From: Sipunculus nudus
Taxonomy: Eukaryota; Annelida; Sipuncula; Golfingiida; Sipunculidae
Assembly: GCA_026874595.1 (NCBI GenBank)
Contig: CM049310.1
Location: 24,725,058-24,789,057 of the forward strand
Direction: 5' to 3'
DNA length: 64,000 nt
Under the pieces are notes generated by a model. The model searched no databases. It was not told the origin of the DNA and saw only the letters and a list, made by a program, of their open reading frames with translations. Positions 22,300-34,870 of this stretch are shown piece after piece (within the stretch, counting starts at the first letter, position 1; every line of letters starts with the position of its first letter). The position numbers and the translations under genes are program-made.

Positions 22300-23400
22300 A
22301 TAGAGAAAACAAGATGACCAGAGGCCACGCGCTTGCCGGAAATACTCTGACCCAGATTGGAAGAGAGATACCTAGAACATGTCATTATGAAGGCAAAGAG
22401 GAAGAAAATGAGCCATAGTTTGTAAATATTGGATTAATATTGACAAAGTTACGATGGAAATAATTATTTGACGTGTTTTCATGACCTTGGCCTTGAACTT
22501 TGACCATTTAAAAAATGCACATACAGCTTCAAGAAATCGTTCCGATATACAATAGATGAAAGTTCCTGGTAAACTGTAGCCTGTAGAATGCTATAAAAAC
22601 AGAGGCAAGAAGCAGCAAGGAGGCAAAATTGAGGAAAACTTACAAACAGACAGACATATTGACAAAGTGACACAAGTTGAGACTAGTTGACTAGACTTAG
22701 TTATGCAGAAGACCAAGGTGAAAAATAGGACCAGAATTGATAAAGTTAAGAGGAAAATAACATTTTGAAGTGTTTTGAAGTGACAGACATACTGACAAAG
22801 CGACAAAAAAGTTGAGACCAGATGACTTGACCGAGTTATGAAGAAGACCCAGAGGAAGAAAATAAGCTATAGTTTATGTAATAAAGGTTTATAGCTTCGG
22901 AGATATGGCCAAAAAATATGTTGTAGTGTTTCGAGTGCAGCGCCTCCCAGCGGCTATATCCCGAAAATGAAAAATCACCTTCATGATATTAGTGTATGAC
23001 AAAAACTGTACCAGTTTCAAACGGATTCCTGCCAACTGTGGCTTGTAGAATGTTATATGAAAGACGAAAGAACCAGCAAGCAGGCGAAATGGAGAACAAC
23101 TGACACACAGACAGACATACTGACAAAGTGACACAAGGTTGAGACAAGATGACTAGACCAAGTTATGGAGAAGACTCACAGGAAGAATATAAGCTTTGGT
23201 TTATGTAATTCAGGTTTATGGTTTATGGTATGACCAAAATAAGATATGTTGTAGAGTTTCAAGTGTAGCTCCTCCTAACGGTTATTTTCCAAAAATGACA
23301 AAGCACCGAGATATTAGTGTAAGACATAAGATGTATCAGTTTTAAAGTGATTCCTGCAAAACTGTAGCCTGTTGAAGGCCGAAACCGAAGATTTTCGGTA
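22300..23400. repeat. Tandem repeat, about 320-bp unit, degenerate
   Basis: The segment CAGACAGACATACTGACAAA appears near 22648, 22785 and 23109; the last two are followed by about 200 bases of shared sequence (GAAGAAAATAAGC..., then ATATGTTGTAGNGTTTC, then TCC(C/T)A(G/A)CGG). A related 5' unit begins about 22300. Together with the hairpin at 23675-23707 it resembles a pearl-like core plus 3' end, though without a clear ACGG run. Confidence 0.7.
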
Positions 23401-23559
23401 AGCAAAAATTAATAAAATTAGAAAAAAATAAGGTTGCGCCAACATTCTTGAAGAACTGAAACACTCCATGATTAATATGCATGGAAAGAATCATGGCAAC
23501 CAATGCATAAAGTATTCAGATACTGTATCTTTTGTATCTGTGGTGTAAAAAACAGGTCC

Positions 23560-23707
23560 AATAAATAAGAGAATGTAGTGACCAAATTTCAGGTGTCCAG
23601 GGAGATGTTTTAAGGAAGTTTCTAGGTCCAGCCGTTACGATGTGTGCCCTGTTAACGCACAAAGAGTGATCGTTATAGCTCAGACGACTTTAATTCAACT
23701 GAGCTAA
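23560..23707 (+). mobile_element. Helitron/Helentron-like 3' end, family A copy 1
   Basis: Ends in an inverted repeat TAGCTCAG...CTGAGCTA (23675-23706) followed at once by CTAA (23704-23707). The preceding sequence (GGTCCAGCCGTTACGATGTG, then CCTGTTAACG) matches the copies ending at 38137 and 54985. A terminal hairpin with a CTRR end is the known 3' signature of Helitrons; assignment is inferred. Confidence 0.55.
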
Positions 23708-24952
23708 ACATTACAAGATCAGGGGAAAATTATTTGATTATATTAATTTTCCTAAAAATGTAATTCAATCAATGAAACTGAACATTCACAAGAATGCAAT
23801 TGAATAGTTTCCAGACAGTTCCATAAAATAGACAATACCTCTAACGTGTATAAATATAACAACAACTAATTTAATAGATAGTTATAAAAATGCTCAACTG
23901 TGATTCCGTCAAGGTGTGTGTCTAACTCTATGCATGGTGACATATCATTTTTTTATGACTGGACGTGACCACTTGATAACAAGCACCCTGTGAGAACATT
24001 ACCATGTTCAGTGAAGAATCCACTCGGTCCTCTCTTACAAAACGTTTTTATGTCCTGAATCAAGTCAGAAAAGTTTACAGAATAAATACATCCATCCATC
24101 GACCGGGGAAAGTCCACAGGAGCCTGTAGGGATAAGAGATTCTCATAAGAGGAATCCCTCATTGGTATCACCCAACGCCTACCTAGGACTCCCGGGGATG
24201 CAACTTGACAATATAAACCGAGATGAACGTGGACTATTATAAGTTTTATAACTTGACCATTCGCAATAAATCACGGTGCCTGGTATTTGTAAACACCAAA
24301 GCCAGGTTAAACTTTTGTAGTCCATGAAAAATCCGGATGGCAGTCGACACCTGAAAAACATGTATCTACCTTGACCCGAACCTTGACCTGTCCAAAAATG
24401 TAGATTCGATATTCTATCCTGAGCACAACAATCAAACACTCCGCAAACATATAAAACAATTTTGCACCTACATATGGACGTTTTATGTTCCTTGCCTCAC
24501 TATTTTTCATTTTTACGTCATCTTGAAAAACACAGGTTTAAGCTCAAGACACCTCTTAAACATAGTGCTTGCACAGCAACAGTCTGGTAACGCAACATTT
24601 TAGTCACCTAAAAGTCAGTATTACACTTACAGTCACAAGTTAAAAAGATGGTTAATATTTTTTTGGCTTTTAAAACAGGTAATACTACATAGTATAGATA
24701 CATTCGTGAGTTTCCAGTCATCCGAAAGCTTTTTTATCAGACGATGCTTGGCTGCTTAAATGTGGCCGTTGGCGTGGTTAGATATATCTTTAGAAAAAGT
24801 ACGGTACGAACAAATGCAATTTCCACAGAAATCAGTGAACTTAATTACCGCATGAAGTTAGTTTATATGATGCATTTACACGTAAACAAGGTTATTAATG
24901 CTGACCTGTAACATAGCAAATAACCTGTCCTGGTGAAAAAAAATCTTGCTTT

Positions 24953-24996
<44 letters not shown>

Positions 24997-25775
24997 GGGT
25001 GTATGGTGTGACATTCTGTGAACATCATTTTACACACGGCCGGTCGAAACAGGTTAGCCTGTTCAAAGGCCTTAGGAATCAATATTCGTGTCATCATATC
25101 TAACAGATTTAGCGTTTTATTTTCCCGCATGACTTGGGTAGATAGATCATAATGGAAAACGTTCGTCCACATTAGTAAAAAATTACCGGAAACGTAACTT
25201 GCTCACCCTTAAAATCGTCCGTAACCTTTGTTTTGTTATACATTCTTAAATATTAAATATATTCAATCGGAGTACTAATGCTAAAATACATATTACATGA
25301 ACGGCACTGATATGGTTGTGCTTTGATTGTAAAAAAGGATACTATCACTAGCGGATAAAATACCTAAATAGAGTTTCAGGAACCAGATTGTAAAAGCTTC
25401 ATATTAGTCATTATTCCACTTTGTTCATTAATGTAACTTGAATTATCATTCCTGGTTTTACAATCCAGGTGTTTCACAGATTAAATGTTATTATTACAAT
25501 TAGGTTTATAATTTGGAATGCGAGTGTTTCATAGTCCAGTGCACAAGTTTCATGTAACATCAGGCATAAGAGTTAATTGATAAGTGTCTAACTCTCAATG
25601 TGCCAGGGAAGGTGAGTTGATTAACAAACTGTCTGGCATTAATTAGAATGTGTTCATCATTTGGCTTTGACAGGTGAAGAACTGAGATGTCTACCTTCAT
25701 GTATTTGTGTATGTGTTATGTAATAGGTGCTTGTATGATCTGCTACAGAAATGTTAATGTCAATTATGAATGTTG

Positions 25776-25836
<61 letters not shown>

Positions 25837-26585
25837 AATGGTTACTAAACCAGGCAGTCAGTGTCTGGACTTCATCAGATACAAGTAATTATAATTAACC
25901 AGTAAACTGCAACAGAGTTCTTGTGGATTCAATAAAACCACATACAATACAGCATCAGGAGGAACAAAAGTCTACACGGCGATAGTTGCATAATCTGTCA
26001 AACAGGTGATGTAGACTGGTAAAAGTAATAAAAAAATTAGTTCGAAAGACTTTTGAATTATTGTTATTGCTATCAATAAATATGTTCTGCTTTCTTCCTC
26101 CTGTTGTTGAGGTCACTGAACACGAATTACACCCAAAACACCTAAATCTACGTTTTTCAATGGTTATATTACGTCACTCCTCCGTCTCCTCCATTCCTTG
26201 GTCTCCGCGACCTCACATCATCCCCAACTTTCCTTATATTATTATTCCATGCTCACCTAGAAATGAAACCATCCGTTGAAATTAACTAATGGTTCAAGGT
26301 ATTTGATGGATTCAATTGCATCAGCTCACACGAGGAGGATTATTTATTATGCGGTCGCACCCAAGGAACCCATTAATAACTAGAATATCAGCAGAAGCTG
26401 ACAAAAGCCCTCAGCCAAAAGAACAGTGTTTAGAGGTGGTAACAGTAACAAGTACTAAATATCTGTTCTCACATGGATGTATATCTGTACATGTCTCAGT
26501 TATAAATTTAAAATGGAGAGGTATGTACCATGATTCATAACAATCCACCAAATGCTTCCTGAAAAATAAGCTTCTAAGTTTTATT
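23708..26585. other. Non-coding stretch with two TA microsatellites
   Basis: No gene recognised. (TA)n at 24957-24991 and (TA)n(TG)n at 25779-25837. Short open frames on the minus strand (23953-24510) have no recognisable motifs. Confidence 0.5.
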
Positions 26586-27411
26586 CTATTATCAGCTCTG
26601 TGACCTTGAAAAGTAGGTCAAGGTCACCCATCTTCGAACTTGACCGAGATTTTGTCGATATACATCTTCACCAAAGAAATAAAATTCCTATTGTGAATCC
26701 TTTTAGAGATTTTCGCTCACAAGCCCAAAGTTGAAAAATCCAAGAAAAATTCATTAAAAATCAGAAATTGCAGGTGGCGCCCCCAAACTTGTGCAGCAGT
26801 TACAGACCATCACTCCCTATGATCATAGTAAGTATTGTGAAATTCCAGCCAATGGTTCCTGAGAAATAAGCTTCTAAATGTTTTTCTTTAATCAGCTCTA
26901 AAACATAGAAAAATAGGTCAAGGTCACCCATCTTCAAACTTGACCGAGATTTTGTCAATATACATTTTCACCGAAAAAATAAAATTCCTACAGTGAATCC
27001 TTTTAGAGATATCCCGCTCACAAGCCCAAAGTTGAAAAATCAGATAAAAATTCATTAAAAATCAGATATTGTAGGTGGCGCCACCAAACTTGTGAAGCAG
27101 GTACAGATTATCAGTCCCAATAATCATAGTAAGTTTTGTGAAAATCCATCAAATGGTTCCTGAGTAATAAGCATCTAAGTGTTTTTCTATAATCAGCTCT
27201 AAAATGAAGAAAAATAGGTCAAGGTCACCCATCTTCGAACTTGACCGAGATTTTGTCGATATACATCTTTACTGAGGAAATAAAATTCTGACGGTGAATC
27301 CTTTTCAAGATATCCCGCTCACAAGGTAAAAGTTAACGGACGCCGGACGGACGGACGGACGGACAGCTTGGGTGACGACAATAGCCCATCAGCCTAAGGG
27401 CTGAGGGCTAA
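26586..27411 (+). mobile_element. Pearl-like (HINE) element: three 300-bp repeats, ACGG run, hairpin
   Basis: Three tandem units of about 300 bp. The marker GGTCAAGGTCACCCATCTTC recurs at 26616, 26916 and 27217. Each of the first two carries the GGTGGCGCC(A/C)CC motif (26773, 27074). The core is followed by CGGACGGACGGACGG (about 27346-27363) and a hairpin AGCCC-A-TCAGCC / GGCTGA-GGGCT (27383-27409) ending CTAA (27408-27411) with T next. Pearl/HINE elements of bivalves are described as non-autonomous Helentron relatives with a tandem-repeat core and an ACGG-type microsatellite; the match is by architecture. Confidence 0.65.
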
Positions 27412-27529
27412 TAAAAAGCTCCGGCATTAAATTTCCGCTGCACATCGATAATTTGTTATATTCTTTGTACGGGCGTGCTGATTTATTTGTAATTATAAGA
27501 TAAAGAGATTTTGAAAGATCTTATTGACA

Positions 27530-27735
27530 TTTACACTCTAAGAAACCGTTTATGGTTTTAATGGAACCTTAAACCTCCCTAAGGTTCTTTCATGAAACCT
27601 TATAGGTTCCATCCAGAACCTATTAAAGGTTCCAAGGGGAACCCTTAAAGGCTCTTTACAGTAGACTCAGTGTGGAACCATGAAAGGTTCTGTGTGAAAC
27701 CTTAGGTATATGTTTCTTTACGGACCCTTCAAAGA
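27530..27735. repeat. Short element of AAGGTTC/GAACCTT motifs
   Basis: Within about 200 bp the heptamer AAGGTTC or its complement, exact or with one change, occurs roughly ten times in both orientations, giving many alternative short hairpins. No coding capacity; probably a MITE-like repeat. Confidence 0.6.
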
Positions 27736-30645
27736 AGGCTTATCTTAGAAACTCCATGGTGTAAAATAAAACAATTAGGATCAATTATGCATATGTGATA
27801 TAGGTCATTTAATGTTTATTAATCTCGGAAAAATGTTATTTGACCAAATATAGCATGCTCAGGAAGGGCTTACATTTAATTATTGTTTGTGCCGTTAAAA
27901 CGATACGAATATGTATTCGTTAATACTACCTTCTGGTAAAGGGAAAATACTTTTTTATGGATAAAATAAGATATTTTTTTTTATTGGGAATACTGCGAGG
28001 AATAGGAGTAAGTTCAGTAGCGATCTGTTTAATCATTCCTTCCCTGTGGAACGAAAACAAAGTATTCAAGAAATATATCTTTTTAAACATTTATTTGTCA
28101 TATTCCTCTTTAAAAAAAGTTCAAAATCATAAAGCAACTTTGCTGCCAAGAAACAATAGCATTACCACCTTGTACTAAATTATCTACTCTCTACATATAT
28201 GTCTGTTTTTTTTGTGATACAGAGTTTCTGAGCAATTTACCCTGTTCTCGATATTATTTCAAGTTCAAATCTCAGAGTCTTTTGTTTGCCTGCAGAGTAT
28301 TAGGTTGGTAAACAGGAGGGTTTTGGTGTATCCAAAGAAATCCTGCATGCATACAAAGGCAGTATGGAGAGCCATTTCCGCCCGTCCTTTTTGTTTGTTA
28401 CGTATCTAGACAACCATCAGTCTGATCTGACTTCATACTTACTAAGGAAGCAATACGTTTTGACACCAACCCACACTTGTCGATTATTTTAAAAAATCAA
28501 ATGACGGTAAACAGGCATACAATATCATATAAATTTAAGTACAAGTGTTTATATCTTTGCTGAGTGTATCTAAGACGGTAAAGTGTCTTGTTTCTGATTA
28601 GAAACAGTACCCTGAAACCTCGCTCGTTAAATAATTTGAAATCCTGATGCCAGATTAAAACGCACCATAAAATCCTCCTAAAAATGGTTTCCAGGCAGCC
28701 GACTGAGTAGCCATTACGGTTAACATCTATATTAACATTAACTAGAACCATTTTTTTGTACATCACTCTGTTTCTAAACTATGCCTACTTTCTGGAGTAT
28801 ACCTACTAACTTAACATTTAAAAGGGTAGCTTGTATGTCCAGGTTTGCCTACTCAGGTTTCTCTACAGTTTGCTGGTTGGTATATACTTCTGTAGCATAC
28901 AAAGGTCGTAACGGTGGAGAATTTGTGCACCGGTCCGTTAAATAAAAGGGTGATCAGCACATAACCCGGATAACAGTCCGGTCATAAAGAAAAGTAGGCA
29001 GCAGTAAAATCAATATTCATTCAATCTGTCCACTTGTAATATACCGCATAATAAATAATTATATTGGTCACCAGTGACCGTAAACGCAACAGAAATGAGC
29101 GTGACAAACAGAATTAAAACATAACAGGATGTCTTCGTTGACACATCTCTGACATTGTATTCATACATGGAAAAATCCACGACACGGAAGCCAGAATTTT
29201 TAGCTTTGTAAAAACAGCGACTATTGTAATACATTTTATTACAACAGAAGTTGGTATTGCAGGTAAAAATATTCTTAAAATATCAATTGAAAGTCACATC
29301 AAAAAGTGAGAAACAAAAGGTTGGTCAGATCAGCAGAAAGCACTCCTATTATTTAATGATAAAAGTACATCCTAATGTTAGGTAAGTGCATGAACCTGAA
29401 CCTGAATAGGCAAAGTGTGAAAATGATAAATATACAGCACCTATTGTTGCAGGGTCTTATTATCAGAGCTTATTATTGTTTTCACAGAAAGATATTTAAT
29501 TTTGTCATTTATATCCCTACTTTCTAGTCAATTAACTGTAGTCAAAAACCAGACAGGAACTGGAGGTGAAAATTTATGAAGCGTTTTATCAGTAAATGAT
29601 ATCTTTATTTGTGATGCAGGTTTACCAGATGAAATAGTTTTTAACAGAAACGGATCGTCAGGACAATAAATCTTATATACGTATGTGGTGAACGCCTATG
29701 GATGCTACAGGACACCTGAAAGACACTCCATAAGGTTGTATCTGTTGAAAAAAATATCCAGATTCTGAAAAATATTAGTATAACATCAGAATATTTGACT
29801 GGATTATTTGGCAATGCGGCGTATACATTTGTGAAGAACTGATCATGGTATAACAAAAAATAGATATGTGGTTGATGGAAATTCTACATTTTAGTCATAA
29901 TATTATGAGTTACAACTTGCTAAAGACTGCTTTAATTTGTCTTTTAATAATACCTGCATTAATTTTAGAAACTTTAGTAGCCCTCTAATCTTATGCATAA
30001 GTTAATCTACCACGAGCACTAGAAATTTCAGTATACTCAATGAAACATTACTGGACAATCATTTCTTTGATTTTGCGAACATTTATGAATTTTCAATTAA
30101 AACGTGTGAACGTATTGATGATAAAATCGTACCTGTTAATGAAAGGTTCAGACGATTGATTTCAAATGAGGCACCGCGAGCAATATCAATTAATTATTCA
30201 ATGGAATACATTGGCTCGCTGAGATCAATCTCGAAAATATAACTCAATGGCTGTAATCTAATTATTTTACTAACATTTGACAAGTAAAAAATTATTCAAC
30301 TGTAAAGCAAGGTTTTGATCGAATTAACGGGCTGATTTGTTTTAGTTTGCGTTTTGACTCATTGGTTTGTTGAGGCATGACAACTATAAAATTAATTCTC
30401 AAAAATATAAATAAACTTACGTCCGAACTTATGATTCGGTTCAAAATATTCATTCAAAAATAAAAAATAATCCATCTTTAAATCTGCACTTTTGCCTGGT
30501 AGCTCTTGGAATTTGTCTTACCTGATCTCGATATTCCAATGATAATGTAATAAATGAAACATTCCTTTATTTTCCGGTAAGTTATATACAAGAGGTTTAC
30601 AGGTTATTCCGGTTTTATAGGAAACTCCCGCTGGGGTTCACATGG
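27736..30645. other. Non-coding stretch, nothing recognised
   Basis: AT-rich, short open frames only, no conserved motifs, no strong hairpins or tandem repeats noticed. Confidence 0.5.
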
Positions 30646-30649
30646 CGTG

Positions 30650-31195
30650 GTTCACAGAAAAAAACATCTGACTAAGAATTCACTAACGACCACTCCACCA
30701 ACAACTTAGAAATAGGTAAATACTCCAACAACAATTTATCACTTAAAAAAATTCTCCATCTACAACTTCGTACTAAGCAAATACTCCACAAACACCTTAG
30801 AACTCAGAAAATACACGAAAAAGAAATGCATGCGCGAAAATATTTCACTAACAACTTACAACTCAGAAATACTCCGCCAACTACTACGCAACAGATTACC
30901 TACAACTTAGAACTAAACAAATATGAGATAGAAAAACTCCTCCAGCAACTAAGAAATAAGTAAATACTCCACCAAACTACAGGAAAATACTCCACCAGCA
31001 TTTTAGAAATAAGAACTATTCCTTAAAGAAGAAACATAGAACCACTCCTCCCGCAACTTAAAAATAAGTAAATAATCCAAAAACTTAGAACTATAAGAAT
31101 ATACTACACCATTACATTACAGAATTAAGCGAATCCTTCATCAACAACTTAGATCTTAACAAACACTCTACCAACAACTTAATTCTCTGAAAACG
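30650..31195. repeat. Degenerate minisatellite, 28-31 bp unit
   Basis: Imperfect repeats of ACTCCACCAACAACTTAGAA plus CTAAGTAAAT over about 550 bp. Strong divergence between copies suggests an old, inactive array. Confidence 0.85.
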
Positions 31196-34100
31196 GTACC
31201 TGGTGGTATGCAGGCAATCTATACAAGCGGCATCCTGCCACCAAAACATCGATTTCCTACTAGCTTAAGACATTGAGGTGGCAGTACAAGCTATTGGGTT
31301 CGCATCAATTCAATATATGCAGATGTGCACGCCATTTCTAACAGTATTTTTCATTTTTATCTGCTTGTCGAACTGTCACTTTTCAAAGAAAAACATAAAG
31401 TGACGTTATTCTGTTGGGAAAAATAATAAATATTACATTCATGGTTGACTTGCGTGTATTCATGCAGCGATTATTAATAACGAGGATGGTTTTACTCGGA
31501 AAGTTTGTCTCTGCGTCCGTCATGACTGCCTAACAACTTCGTGTGAATCGGTGCCGTTGAGAAGAAAGATGGTAATTAATGTACCGATAATTAATTTTGT
31601 CTGACATTTTTTCTTCATTATTTAGCAAACATAACACGACCATATTAAACCTCCGATGTCAAATACTAACTCCAGCAAATCTTTTGATCGCACCCTTAGA
31701 ATGTGAGTTCTTTTAAGACTTGCATCATGACTCGCAGGCCCCTATCAGTTAATTTTAGAAGGCCTGAGTGTCATGTTATCATGGTTAGCAATCGACCAGC
31801 AACTTGGAACTAAGGAAGTACTCCAGCCGCAACACAGAACTATTAAAACAAAAACTATACGCAACGGAGCTGCGGCACAACAGTCCTACACCAGAAAACC
31901 AGTCATAACGATGACTAGCCCTGTTTTAACATGCGAGTACGATTATGTATATATCATGTACTTTCAGCTCGTACTAAAAGGTCTAATATAAGGTCACTCC
32001 CCGAATACTCGAAAGGTTAAAGACAAAAGTGTTAAATTAAGTTCAGTATAAGAAGAGTACAGGAGTTCGAAGAAAGATATACATATAAAAGGTTCCCACA
32101 ATAACATAAATGTTCCCTCTCAGTTCGTTAAAGATTAAGAACAAGTTCCGTTGTATAATGAAAAAAGAAATCTTAGTACCTTCGACGACCAAGCACCAGA
32201 CCTGATGGTCTAGCCGGAAATAATATGATTAGTTTAAATGTGGATAGGAGAGATTCCGTAAAACAGCTGTCGTTGCAAATGATTAACAAGTTGCAACTGT
32301 CTGGTAGATTTATATTGTTTGTTACGTTAAGTAAATGTTGATTACGTGAAGGAATGACCTAGTAGTCATAATGGACAGGCTTCATTGGAAAAAAAGACGG
32401 CCGTTTATACATGGTCCTTTGGAGGAGAGCGCAGGTTTATACTTCCTGTCCCATATTATGTACGTTTAATTATTAATGTGAACTGTCAGCTCAGATGACA
32501 GATGGTTCAGGACCAACAATGAGATACATGTTCATTCACTTCTACGGTTGGTCTGTCAATGATAAATGTTTAATGGTTTATAAAATATATGATTAATATA
32601 TTTAATATAGCATTAAACGAAACGGCGTCATAAATAATATTAGGATTGCCAGAGCGTCACAGTTTCTCACAATGTTTCTCATTCCTGTGGTTCAGGTTAT
32701 ATCATAATGATACAATTAGATACAACTAGTGTATATCAAATGTTCATATTTCTAAGTCCAATCTAATCAATAATTATAATGCGTATTCAAATGCTTCATG
32801 GGTCGTCACGTTGATTGTTTAAATTTTTCAATCTTACCTGCGTCCTGCCGGACGGAATCCACGTCTCTGATGAGGAGCCCTGTATGCTGACAGAATGTAG
32901 AGTGATGAACCATCAACCAACCGGTGTCCAATCACTGACCAGTCACACACCTATTCCCGCCTCGTGGCACGACGGTTACCCGTGTCACGTTCTCATACTT
33001 GGCCTGGTGCTTTTAAACTCACTTTGAGTAAAGAAGTATCAGGAACCTAAATAAGCACAGAAGTCCATCCTTCCTGGGGAACCCACTCAGACTCTCGGCC
33101 CGCTTTGGTGTTCCCAATCCTTAACAGAGGACATTAATAAGCAACCTGTGTCTGCCAGCGATTGGCTGGATCGATTTGCTTGACACCAACTTGAAAACAC
33201 AAGAGTAGGTCCGGCAATCACGTACTACCACTATGAGAAAATTTTTAAAACTATTTCATGTGAAAGTTAAATCAGTCAAACCTCAAACGACGCATAGGCA
33301 CCATTGGTTGTAGCCGTGAGTACACTATTCAGTAGGCGCTTACATTGGGCTGGTAAGCCTAACTTTGGTCATGATACAAGCCATATCGAGCAATGCATCG
33401 CAGTGGTCTTCAATCATGTTAGTGATGTTACATTCATATCGTGGTAAACAAAACATCATATATATATTTTAGGCTAAGAATGATGAATTAACACAAACTA
33501 ATTAAATACATGTCAACCCAAACTGAAACGCCGTCTCTATGGTAACGAGTCATTTCCTGTATTGCGTACAAGTTGGGTGCGTCCAGTAACCCGTGGAAGC
33601 CATGCTTCAACAAATACTTGTTGCCAATACTATGAGTTTTTTTTGGATGAATGTGTAAAGCACACGTTAAGAAGCCATAGCTACATAATACTGACGTTAT
33701 AGGTAACATCTGGTCTGAGGTTTTTTGCCAAAGCTAATTTTGTTTAAACTGTTTAAAGAAATAATGCAAAGTATAAATATAATACCTCCCAACAACGACT
33801 GATTTTGAAAAATACCTGTTATTTTGTACCCGAAATACAAAAGGCCAAGTTATCAATAGATTTATTTATCACAGAATTGATTCAACTTATTTATTCAAAA
33901 ATACAAATTTTTGAAAATCATTCCATTATATACGCTCAGTACAAAAAATGTCATAGCAGAAATTGATTTTACAGGAGGAATTATTTCCAGCATCAAATGA
34001 TTCGCGATTATAAATTTGTTCTTGGGTAAGCCCTGTCTATGATTTTTTTTCCGGGTGGAAGACTTATATACCCCGGGATCCAAGATAGCGGTAGAAAAAA

Positions 34101-34255
34101 CTGCAAACAATTATCTTTACTTATGTCATGGTCAAAAGTTTAAGAAAAATATGTTAGCAAGAATATGTATGCAAAATCTACCAAATCACACAACTGCATA
34201 CACTATGAGGCGGCGCTGTTTTATATAATAATAATAAAGAAAAAGCCCAGTGTCA
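31196..34255. other. Non-coding stretch with one possible minus-strand exon end
   Basis: No gene recognised. A consensus donor GCAG|GTAAGATT on the minus strand (exon end near 32838) follows more GC-rich sequence (32840-33110) with a TTTAAAAG box near 33007-33014. It could be a first exon, possibly of the GPCR 16 kb downstream, but nothing else supports this. Confidence 0.3.
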
Positions 34256-34259
34256 AAAG

Positions 34260-34870
34260 GACAGCTCTGTGGAAATATTGGATGTCCCATCGGTTTGAAA
34301 TATATCACAGCATATAATCTGAAAGGGGTCAATCTGTTTTAAAGTCATGGCAGTATCTCAGAGCGTTATACATATAATACACGTAAAAGACTTTTAAAAT
34401 ATTAATATTAACCTGGCAGCCATTTTCGATTTGTGATAGGTCTAAAATTTATTTCCGCATATAAATTGACAGGGATCAATCTTAAAAAAAAACTCGGCAA
34501 TATCTAAAAGAGTTGATGAAATAGTACACGCATAAGAATTTTAAAATGTTTGCCTGGCAGCCATATTCGATTTGTGATGGGTTTGATCCTCCTATAGGTG
34601 CCAATCGTCAGTATTTTCGCAGCAATTGCTCGAACATGTCTTGAGATAATGGGGGTGACAGGAATACAAAGATAGCTGCCTGGCGTCCATACTGGAAATC
34701 AGATATGAAATTTGATGGTGCATATCATCTCAATGTTTTCAATCTTCAGTAAACCTTTCACAGTGTTTGATTCAACGTCCTTTGAAATGATATGCACAAA
34801 TGGAATTCAAAGATCTCTGGCTGGTAGCCATATTGGATTTCAGACAAGTTGTAAAGTTCTTTTACTTAAG
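34260..34870. repeat. Degenerate tandem repeat, about 140-bp unit
   Basis: The phrase CCTGGCAGCCATATTCGATT or a variant recurs near 34413, 34553, 34680 and 34822. The GCCATATTNGA core is shared with the better preserved 145-bp array at 49470-50640, so this is likely a decayed relative. Confidence 0.65.
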
